From positions 68,267,575 to 68,331,574 of the forward strand of contig OX104118.1 of assembly GCA_944474755.1 (NCBI GenBank): 64,000 nt of DNA, read 5' to 3'. Of the stretch, positions 39,901 to 51,900 are shown in pieces; position 1 is the stretch's first letter, and each line of letters starts with the position of its first letter. The translations under genes were made by a program, and so were the position numbers. A model generated the notes under the pieces. The model was not told where the DNA came from. It did no database searches and worked only from the letters and a program-made list of their open reading frames with translations. This stretch comes from Limnoperna fortunei. Taxonomy: Eukaryota > Mollusca > Bivalvia > Mytilida > Modiolidae.

Positions 39901-42900
39901 GGGGCATTAAGTTTCACTCATGTATGTCGGTCCGTCTGTCTACACATTTACGTCAAGCTTTTCTCAGAAACTGTACATGGGAACAATTTGAAATTTGGCA
40001 GGGTGGTTCAGTATCACAAGTTGTACGTTCTAAGTGACTTTCAGGCCTGTCAGACAGTTACTTCCTGTTTGTGACTTTATTTAGCGGGGGCATCTGGACA
40101 CATCCTTTGATTTTTTATTCCAATAGGTAAATCAAAATGGCCACCAAGGCAGCACTTAGTTTAACATAGGACCCTATTGGAAAAAGTTTTAAAAGGCTTC
40201 TTCTCTAAAACCAGTTAACCAATGTAACCAAAACTTACTAGCAATATTGTTTGGATGGTCCGCTTTGAATATTTTGTTTTTTTATGTCAATAGGAAAATC
40301 AAAATGACCACCACAGCATAACATAGACTAACATTGGACCCTATGGAAATAGATTTAAAAGACTTCTTTTTTCAAACCGATTAACCAATGGAAACAAAAC
40401 TTACTTACAATAGTGATTGGGTGGTCTTCTTGCAGGTTTACGTTTTTTATAGTCAATTGGAAATTCAAAATGGCCACCAAAGAAGGACTTAGTTTAACAT
40501 AGGCCCCTAAGGGCAAATTAAAAAAAACCATCTTCTTCTCTAAAATTGGTTAACCAATGGAAATACATTTTTATAGCAATATTGTTTGGATGGTCCTCTT
40601 TAAAGTTTATTGAAAATTACAGGACTTAGTTTAACATCAGGGAAATGCCATCTTCATTGCCTATAAAATCAGGTGAAAGATACAGGCTTTTAAGAGCCAC
40701 TCAGGTTAACTTAATGTGTCTTGTAATTTAAATTTCTGAAAAAAAATTACCAAATTGAATGCCATTTTTCCTCAATTGTACAATTTTAACTGTTTATTTT
40801 AAGTATGGACAAGTTAAAAATGCATTTTAGTTCTTTCATTTTTTATGGTTTTGAAAACTATATTAAATCCAGTTCACAAGATGAAAAAAAGTCCTTAAGA
40901 ATCAATTTATTTATTTGTTTCAGCACCTTACAAGCCAACTATTAACACTCCACAAGTAGCCAAGGATGCTAACTCTGTAGATGTAACATGGATTACACCA
41001 ACAGAGAAAACTGGTTTTACAACCTATACAGTTACTACATATGATGTTATTTTAGGGGAAAATATTGTCAATAATTGTACAGTAAATGGTTTGTATAGTC
41101 TTTTTGTGATTTAATGATATTTATGGCAATTTAAAAAAAACCAAAATCTCTGTAATTATTCTTGGTTGAATTTATACTATATTGGCCAGAAAATAGCAAA
41201 AAAAAATGTATTTGGGAGGAGAAATGTTTCATGGCAGAAAAAAGGTTGTTTAGTGTCTTTCAGTTACGAACAATTAGACTTGATCTAAACTAATGCTAGA
41301 CAATTAAATGCCATGAACTGCATTACACAGGGTTTAGTTTTTGTTTTACTTTTGAAAAAAAAACATGCACCATATAATAGATCACTACATTATTATGTAA
41401 TGCATAATTTTTAAAACCAAACGGGAAAGCAAACTAGCAGTAACAGAATGTTCAACATATACAAATTCAGAAAATTTTAATATATAAAAAAATAATTCAA
41501 TAAATAAATTGATTCATCCATTATTGCAAACAGGGATTACTGCAAACTTGTAAAAATATTTTTCAGAATTCGATTCTACAATTTGTACTGTTGAAGGGTT
41601 ACAGGAACTTTGGGTTTACAGCTTTAGAGTTACTGCTAAAACAGAACAAGGCTCCAACAGTTCTGAATGGTCTGGAAATGTGACTACCAAAGAAGGAGGT
41701 AATAATTATACAAACTACAGTATGGTGTCTAAGTTGTTTATGATAGATTTTTTATTTTTCAGTGAACTTTGTGTGCATTGGTAGATCTTTTGAAAATAAT
41801 TAAATAATTACCAAGGGTCATGTTTTTAGCAAGTTTTAATTGATCCCTGTACTTTTTATTATACCCCATTTGTAAAAGAGGGGGCTATATTGCAATCACC
41901 TTGTCTGTCTGTCTGTCCGTCTGTCCATTTTGCCGCAGTGCCAACTTTTGTAACAGATTTCTCAGCTTCTACTAAAGGGATTGATTTCAAATTTGGTGCA
42001 CAGCTTTAGCATGATAAGTTGTATCATTACTCCCCTTTCCAGGTCAGTCAGTTATCTACTTCCTGTCTTCAGAGCTGAAAAATGGTCGAGTGGGGGCATA
42101 CTTAGCACTACTTAGTGCTGCTCCATGTTGTATCTGCATACACACTTGATTTAACATTGTTTTAATAGTGTATATGAAATAAATGTAAGGTGTTTTCGAT
42201 AACTAACATGAATTTGAGGCTTTATATATATAGTTAGATACATCTTATTGATTTTGTTAAAGTAACCATTTATAATAGGGTTGTATTTTTTACACTTCAG
42301 AGAATTAATTATTTCAGTGGGACACAAGTGTATATGTTTCATATGTTTAATTAAAAGAATAAAGACAGGTCAATGTGTTTACACATATATGCAGTCATCC
42401 AGGTAAAATGTACAAATTACCATTAACAGTCTCTTAAATTGAAATAAGTTGTTAGCCATTTGGACTGTAATAAACTTCTCTTAAAATTTATTTTGAATAA
42501 AAATACCACCCTATAAAAGACCCTCGAATTCCAATGGTAATTGTTATCACATGATGATGCTAAGCAATACAATTAACATGGCTATCAAGAATTGCAGAGT
42601 ACAAATCAAGTTAGTGGTAACTAATGAGAACTGATGAAATCTGTAGCCAAGCACGAAAGGATGTAAAAAAAATAGCTAAAAACATCTGTGATTTAAAAAA
42701 AGCGTACTTGATTTTCTAGAAGACATTGTTATTTATACCACATATGTAAAATGTGACAAACTTGTATTTTGGTTCTATGTAAAACAGTAGTAGTAATGCA
42801 CATGACAAGAAGAACTAAAAATAAACCAGATATCAAAACTTCTTTCTAGCGAAAACATTTATGAGACCATATATTTAAAAGTTAGAAATTGGGGTATTTA

Positions 42901-45900
42901 AAGTGTAACTTTGCAAAATAATGAAAATTTTGTATGTTGTTTATTAAATAACATGAAACATATTTGCCTTTAGATGCTCCAATACAGAGGAAGTGGTACA
43001 TGCTGCACTTAAAGAGGTTGTGTGTTAGAAGTAGTGGTATATGATTTTATGTCAGAGGTAGTGGTATATGATCCTGTTACAGAGGTTGTGTGTCATAGGA
43101 AGAGTTATATGATACAGTTACAGCGATTGTGTGTCGTAGGTAGTGTTACATCCTCCCCTTACATAGATTGTGTGTCAGAGGTAGTGGTATATGATCCACT
43201 TACAGAGATTGTGTGAGAGGTAGTGGAATATGATTCAGTTACAGAGATTGTATGTCAGAGGTAGTGGTATATGATTCAGTTACAGAGATTGTTTGTCAGA
43301 GGTAGTGGTATATGATCCACTTACAGAGATTGTTTGTCAGAGGTAGTGGTATATGATTCAGTTACAGAGATTATATGTCAGAGGTAGTGATATATGATCC
43401 ACTTACAGAGATTGTTTGTCAGAGGTATTGGTATATGATCCACTTACAGAGATTGTTTGCCAGAGGTAGTGGTATATGATCCTGTTACAGAGGTTGTGTG
43501 TCATAGGAAGAGTTATATGATACAGTTACAGCGATTGTGTGTCGTAGGTAGTGTTACATGCTCCCCTTACATAGATTGTGTGTCAGAGGTAGTGGAATAT
43601 GATCCACTTACAGAGATTGTGTGAGAGGTAGTGGAATATGATTCAGTTACAGAGATTGTATGTCAGAGGTAGTGGTATATGATTCAGTTACAGAGATTGT
43701 TTGTCAGAGGTAGTGGTATATGATCCACTTACAGAGATTGTGTGAGAGGTAGTGGAATATGATTCAGTTACAGAGATTGTATGTCAGAGGTAGTGGTATA
43801 TGATTCAGTTACAGAGATTGTTTGTCAGAGGTAGTGGTATATGATCCACTTACAGAGATTGTTTGTCAGAGGTAGTGGTATATGATTCAGTTACAGAGAT
43901 TATATGTCAGAGGTAGTGATATATGATCCACTTACAGAGATTGTTTGTCAGAGGTATTGGTATATGATCCACTTACAGAGATTGTTTGCCAGAGTTAGTG
44001 GTATATGATTCAGTTACAGAGATTGTGTCAGAGGTAGTGGTATATGATCCTGTTACAGAGGTTGTGTGTCAGAGGTAGTGGTATATGATTCAGTTACAGA
44101 GATTGTGCCAGAGGTAGTGGTATATGATTCAGTTACAGAGATAGTATGTCAGAGGTGGTGGTATATGATTCAGTTACAGAAGTTGTGTGTCAGAGGTAGT
44201 GGTATTTGATTCAGTTACAGAGGTTTTATGTCAGAGATAGTGGTATATGATCCACTTACAGAGATTGTGTGTCAGAGGTAGTGGTATATGATCCACTTAC
44301 AGAGATTGTTTGTCAGAGGTAGTGGTATATGATTCAGTTACAGAGGTTGTGTGTCAGAGGTAGTGGTATATGACTCAGTTACAGAGGTTGTTTGTCAGAG
44401 GTAGTGGTATAAGTTTCAGTTACAGAGATTGTGTCAGAGGTAGTGGTATATGATTCAGTTACAGAGATTGTATGTCAGAGGTAGTGGTATATGATCCACT
44501 TACAGAGATTGTTTGTCAGAGGTAGTGGTATATGATTCAGTTACAGAGGTTGTGTGTCAGAGGTAGTGGTATATGACTCAGTTACAGAGGTTGTTTGTCA
44601 GAGGTAGTGGTATAAGTTTCAGTTACAGAGATTGTGTGTCAGAGGTAGTGGTATATGATCCACTTACAGAGATTGTATGTCAGATGTAGTGGTATATGAT
44701 CCACTTACAGAGATTGTTTGTCAGAGGTAGTGGTATATGATTCAGTTACAGAGGTTGTGTGTCAGAGGTAGTGGTATATGACTCAGTTACAGAGGTTGTT
44801 TGTCAGAGGTAGTGGTATAAGTTTCAGTTACAGAGATTGTGTCAGAGGTAGTGGTATATGATTCAGTTACAGAGATTGTATGTCAGAGGTAGTGGTATAT
44901 GATCCTGTTACAGAGGTTGTGTGTCATAGGAAGAGGTATATGATACAGTTACAGCGATTGTGTGTCGTAGGTAGTGTTACATGCTCCCCTTACATAGATT
45001 GTGTGTCAGAGGTAGTGGTATATGATCCACTTACAGAGATTGTGTGAGAGGTAGTGGTATATAATCCACTTACAGAGATTGTATGTCAGAGGTAGTGGTA
45101 TATGATCCACTTACAAAGATTGTATGTCAGAGATAGTGGTATATGATCCACTTACAGAGATTGTGTGTCAGAGGTAGTGGTATATGATCCACTTACAGAG
45201 ATTGTATGTCAGAGGTAGTGGTATATGATTCAGTTACAGAGATTGTGTGTCGTAGGTAGTGTTACATGCTCCCCTTAGATAGATTGTGTGTCAGAGGTAG
45301 TAGTATATGATCCACTTACAGAGATTGTGTGAGAGGTAGTGGTATATAATCCACTTACAGAGATTGTATGTCAGAGGTAGTGGTATATGATCCACTTACA
45401 GAGATTGTATGTCAGAGATAGTGGTATATGATCCACTTACAGAGATTGTGTGTCAGAGGTAGTGGTATATGATCCACTTACAGAGATTGTATGTCAGAGG
45501 TAGTGGTATATGATCCACTTACAGAGATTGTATGTCAGAGGTAGTGGTATATGATTCAGTTACAGAGATTGTGTGTCGTAGGTAGTGTTACATGCTCCCC
45601 TTACAGAGATTGTATGTCAGAGGTAATGGTATATGATTCATTTACAGAGGTTGTGTGTCAGAGGTAGTGGTATATGATCCACTTACAGAGATTGTTATGT
45701 CAGAGATAGTGGTATATGATCCACTTACAGAGATTGTGTGTCAGAGGTAGTGGTATATGATCCACTAACAGAGATTGTATGTCAGAGGTAGTGGTATATG
45801 ATCCACTTACAGAGATTGTTTGTCAGAGGTAGTGGTATATGATTCAGTTACAGAGATTGTTTGTCAGAGGTGGTGGTATATGATACAGTTGCATAGATTG

Positions 45901-48900
45901 TTTGTCAGAGGTAGTGGTATATGATTCAGTTACAGAGATTGTTTGTCAGAGGTAGTGGTATATAATCCAGTTACAGAGATTGTATGTCATAGGTAGTGGT
46001 ATATGATCCTGTTTCAGAGGTTGTGTGTCATAGGAAGAGGTATATGATACAGTTACAGCGATTGTGTGTCGTAGGTAGTGTTACATGCTCCTCTTACATG
46101 GATTGTGTGTCAGAGGTAGTGGTATATGATCCACTTACAGAGATTGTATGTCAGAGGTAGTGGTATATGATCCACTTACAGAGATTGTATGTCAGAAATA
46201 GTGGTATATGATCCACTTACAGAGATTGTGTGTCAGAGGTAGTGGTATATGATCCACTTACAGAGATTGTATGTCAGAGGTAGTGGTATATGATTCAGTT
46301 ACAGAGATTGTGTGTCGTAGGTAGTGTTACATGCTCCCCTTACAGAGATTGTATGTCAGAGGTAGTGGTATATGATTCAGTTACAGAGGTTGTGTGTCAG
46401 AGGTAGTGGTATATGATCCACTTACAGAGATTGTATGTCAGAGATAGTGGTATATGATCCACTTACAGAGATTGTATGTCAGAGGTAGTGGTATATGATC
46501 CACTTACAGAGATTGTTTGTCAGAGGTAGTGGTATATGATTCAGTTGCAGAGGTTGTGTGTCAGAGGTAGTGGTATATGATCCACTTACAGGGATTGTAT
46601 GTCAGAGATAGTGGTATATGATCCACTTACAGAGATTTTATGTCAGAGGTAGTGGTATATGATCGACTTACAGAGATTGTTTGTCAGAGGTGGTGGTATA
46701 TGATACAGTTGCAGAGGTTGTTTGTCAGAGGTAGTGGTATATGATTCAGTTACAGAGATTGTTTGTTAGAGGTAGTGGTATATAATCCAGTTACAGAGAT
46801 TGTATGTCAGAGGTAGTGGTATATGATCCTGTTACAGAGGTTGTGTGTCAGAGGTAGTGGTATATGATCCACTGACAGAGATTGTGTCAGAGGTAGTGGT
46901 ATATGATCCGGTTACAGAGATTGTATGTCAGAGGTAGTGGTATATGATACAGTTGCAGAGGTTGTTTGTCAGAGGTAGTGGTATATAATCCAGTTACAGA
47001 GATTGTATGTCAGAGGTGGTGGTATATGATACAGTTGCAGAAGATGTTTGTCAGAGGAAGTGGTATATGATTCAGTTACAGAGATTGTTTGTCAGAGGTA
47101 GTGATATATGATCCTGTTACAGAGGTTGTGTGTCAGAGGTAGTGGTATATGATCCACTGACAGAGATTGTGTCAGAGGTAGTGGTATATGATCCAGTTAC
47201 AGAGATTGTATGTCAGAGGTAGTGGTATTTGATACAGTTGCAGAGGTTGTTTGTCAGAGGTAGTGATATATGATCCACTTACAGAGATTGTTTGTCAGAG
47301 GTAGTGGTATATGATCCACTTACAGAGATTGCATGTCAGAGGTAGTGGTATATGATTCAGTTACAGAGATTGTATGTCAGAGGTTGTGGTATATAATCCT
47401 GTTACAGAGGTTGTGTCTCAGAGGTAGTGGTATACGATTCAGTTACAGCGATTGTGTGTCAGAGGTAGTGATATATGATCCACTTACAGAGATTGTGTGT
47501 CAGAGGTGGTGGTATATGATTCAGTTACAGAGGTTGTGTGTCAGAGGTAGTGGTATATAATCCTGTTACAGAGGTTGTGTCTCAGAGGTAGTGGTATATG
47601 ATTCGGTTACAGCGATTGTGTGTCAGAGGTAGTGATATATGATCAACTTACAGAGATTGTGTCAGAGGTGATGGTATATGATTCAGTTACAGAAGTTGTG
47701 TGTCAGAGGTAGTGGTATATGATTCAGTTACATAGATTGTGTGTCAGAGGTAGTGGTATATTGTCCACTTACAGAGGTTGTGTCAGAGGTAATGGTATAT
47801 GATTCAGTTACAGAGATTGTGTGTCAGAAGTAGTGGTATATTGTCCAGGTACAGAGGTTGTGTGTCAGAGGTAGTGGTATATGATTCAGTTACAGAGGTT
47901 GTGTGTCAGAGGTAGTGGTATATGATTCAGTTACAGAGATTGTGTGTCAGAGGTAGTGGTATATTGTTCAGTTACAGAGGTTGTGTGTCAGAGGTAGTGT
48001 TACATGCTCCACTTACAGAGATTGTGTTTCTGAGGTGGTAATACCAACTTCACCTACAGATTTTTTTATGCTGTTATTGTAAACACTTGTATTATTGTTG
48101 CAGTTCCTGGACAAGTGACAGGTGCAGGATTTAGTCTTGATAATGGTGGATGTAAAGCCATTCTTTCTTGGTCTACACCAGATCGTTCTGAAAGAAATGC
48201 CAAAATTAAAGAATATCTAATAATGATTGGTTCTTCCTCACAGGTTTGTTCTTTTTTGTTGTCTGTTCTTTTTAAGGTTAACTTAAGTGGGTAGTTTACT
48301 TGACCCTGCAGCATATGTGCCATATAATAATACTGGTTTCAAAACATGCCCTGAAATTTCTACATTTTAAAACATTTTAAGGCATGTGCTTTTTATACCC
48401 CACGCAACAAAGTTGCTGGGGCATAATGTTTTTGACCCGTCAGTCCATCGTCCGTGTGTAATGCTGTTGTTGTCTGGATAGCATTCTCATTTCTTAATGG
48501 ATTTTAAGGAAACTTTGGGAAAAAGTTACTTATAGTAGGTGCTTGGATGGAATTGATTTTCAGGGAATTTGGTCAAGGGGACCATATTTTTGGGAGGGAG
48601 ACTATGTCAACTTTCATTTACATGTATAATGAATGTTATCGTCTGGATAGCACTATTACAGAACTGTCAACCCTTACTATTTTAGCATAAGGCTTCCGAT
48701 ATTTGCTTAAAAAATACGCCTTACGAATTTAGAAAAAAAAACTGATTTTCCATTTTTGCGTAATAAAAATAAAATTCCTGATTTTTTTCATAGTCATGAC
48801 TGTCATTGGTTGGAATATTAGAAAAATCTAATCATAATCATTGTAGCGTTTGAATAAAAGTAAATACTATTGTATCACTCTCCGGCACAGAGAACATAAC

Positions 48901-51900
48901 TGGTTCCCACACATCATTCTCCATTTAATGCCGGACTGCATTTATCGTCTGCTCGTGACTTTGAAAACAAAGAACAATATTTGTAAAAAAATATACGAGA
49001 TCGTATTTATTTTTATATAGTCATTTTATACACTTTTGATACTGTTTTGCATTGTAATTACTGCGTTTGTACGCGAAGCTTATCATCCATGAGAGATATC
49101 TCTCACAATGTCAACCAATGGTATGGCAGAGGTGATTGTGGTTGACGTAGGATACCCAGAATCCTTTGCGTGGAGATTGCTATTGAATGTGAACCACTTG
49201 GTTATCGATCACGATCGTTTTGATGCTTTATTAAGGAGCCAAAATGTCAGAAAAACGATTCATTTACGAAAAATCTCAAGCGGATGGGGCCTGCGGCCCC
49301 CAGACCCCCTGCCTTACTATTTTTCATCTTATTGGGTTGGCAGCTCTGCTATTATTTAGACATTCTTTAGCTTCAATAGCTCTACAAAATTGTTCATTGA
49401 GTTTAATTTGTAAGACAACTCCTTGTAGGAGTTATTGCTCCTTAATCATAAAAAAATCATGATTTTTTTCCATTTTTCCTAAAAATATTGAAAATTATAA
49501 GAACTAGAGAAAAAGTGAGCATTGCTTAATTGTTCAGCTCTATGAGGGCTACAAAACTGACTTCAAGGTCAAGATTGTCTGATGGACCATTTAGGAGTTA
49601 TTCCCCTTGAACTTTTTTAATCAATTTAAATTGATGTAAAAAAATCTTATGTTAAACTCATGAAAGGACTGCTTTGAAAATTTGCACACATTATCTTTAG
49701 GATGTCCTCTACCAAAATTGCACAAATCATGACAGCTTACCACCAACCTGACTATTGGAATGAAATAGTAAAGGAGTGGTGGGTGGGGGTCAAGATAGTT
49801 TTTGGCTTTTAGTTCAAAAACTATAACAGATACAGGAAATCTTTGTGTGCCCCCTTCCTCAGCATTAAAAACTCTACAAGATTCTAACACAAGGTGAAGA
49901 TGTGTAATGATGCTTTAGAGGAGTTATTCCATCTAATTTTTCAAAATTGTTGATTTTTGTCATTTTTCCTCAATATCTTGAAAACTGTAGGAGTTATAGA
50001 AAGTCTTTTCCATTCAAAATTTGTCAGCTCTTCAAGATGTGCAAAAATGATCACCGGTGCATGTGTGTTGGATAACTCTTTATAGGGCTTATTTCCCTTA
50101 AAACGTCAAAATTAATGTCAAAAGTGTTGGACAATTCCTTATAGGAAAGAAAAGCTATATAAAAATGGAAGAAGTGTCAGGTTCAGGTGAGTGATACTTG
50201 CTCCTAGGAGCCTCTAGTTTTCAAACTTGGCCACAATCATCTTAGGGTTCCTTACTTCCAATTTATACCCAGGGTGTTGGTCAACCGGCAAAGATGGCCA
50301 CTGTTAATAAAAATAGAATATGGGTTTTTTGGTCAATATCTCAAAAATTATAACAGCTATAGAGAAAACAGTCACTTCAAATTGATCAGCACATTAAGGT
50401 CTACAATAGTTGCTATTAGTGGGAAGTTTTGTATTGGCTTCATGTAGAAACTATTGCCCTTTAATGATAATTTATGACTTGTAAAAATATAACTTGAAAA
50501 AAAAACTATAAGAGCTAGAGTGAAACTGTAATAATCATAAGTACAATATTCACTTTATTGGTCTGAAATTGTTAGATGACTCCTTATAGGAGTAATTACC
50601 TTAAATGACAGTTTTTTGTCTCGCCTGCGACGAAAGTCGCTGGAGGCGAGACATATGTATGGGAATCCGGCGGCGGCGGCGGCGGCGGCGGCGTCGTAAA
50701 CACTTGACATCTTGCTTCATATCTTTGTAAGCCCAAGCCCTAGGTCCATCAAATTTGGTCCAGAGGTAGCTTATGATGAGTACTTGCCAGTCAGTCACCT
50801 GTCACCTGACCTTGACCTCAATTTCACGGTCCAGCGACTACGTTAAAGTTTTAGGGTTACGACAGTTCCTCTGTAACTACGCATGGTAGGATGACAATAT
50901 TTGGTGTATAGGTTGCTGATGACTAGTACATGACTGTCTGGTAGGTGTCACCTGACCTTGACCTCAATTTCACGGTCCAGCGACTACGTTAAAGTTTTTG
51001 GGTTACGACAGTTCCTCTGTAACTACGCATGGTAGGATGACAATATTTGGTGTATAGGTTGCTGATGACTAGTACATGACTGTCTGGTAGGTGTCACCTG
51101 ACCTTGACCTCAATTTCACGGTCCAGCGACTACGTTAAAGTTTTTGGGTTACGACAGTTCCTCTGTAACTACGCATGGTAGGATGACAATATTTGGTGTA
51201 TAGGTTGCTGATGACTAGTACATGACTGTCTGGTAGGTGTCACCTGACCTTGACCTCAATTTCACGGTCCAGCGACTACGTTAAAGTTTTTGGGTTACGA
51301 CAGTTCCTCTGTAACTACGCATGGTAGGATGACAATATTTGGTGTATAGGTTGCTGATGACTAGTACATGACTGTCTGGTAGGTGTCACCTGACCTTGAC
51401 CTCAATTTCACAGTCCAGCGACTACGTTAAAGTTTTTGGGTTACGACAGTTCCTCTGTAACTACACATGGTAGGATGACAATATTTGGTGTATAGGTTGC
51501 TGATGACTAGTACATGACTGTCTGGTAGTTGTCACCTGACCTTGACCTCAATTTCACGGTCCAGCGACTACGTTAAAGTTTTTGGGTTACGATAGTTTCT
51601 CTGTAACTACGCATGGTAGGATGACAATATTTGGTATATAGGTTGCTGATGAATAGTACATGACTGTCTGGTAGGTTCCACCTGACCTTGACCTCAATTT
51701 CACGGTCCAGCAACTACGTTAAAGTTTTTGGGTTCCGGCGGTTCCCCTGTAACTATGCAGGGTATGGTGACAATATTTTGTATACAGGCCGCTGCTGATA
51801 TTAAATGCTATTTACGTAATGCTTATGACGAAATTTATTTTCGTTACTGATGCGGAATACAGGCGAGACGTTTTTCTGTGTCCACACTTGTTTATAACAT

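Noticed and set aside
41082..41088. Alternative donor ACA|GTAAAT for the FN3 domain 5 exon
   Set aside because: The site is closer to consensus, but it would shift the frame relative to the next exon, whereas the donor 7 nt downstream keeps a continuous FN3 sequence.
43022..43216. Open frames across the 41-bp minisatellite (also 47333-47560)
   Set aside because: 41 is not a multiple of three, so frames are short accidents of unit-length variation.
49108..49359. 83-codon + frame with GLRPPDPLPYY
   Set aside because: The GC-rich phrase looks like a dispersed repeat and the frame has no splice support.
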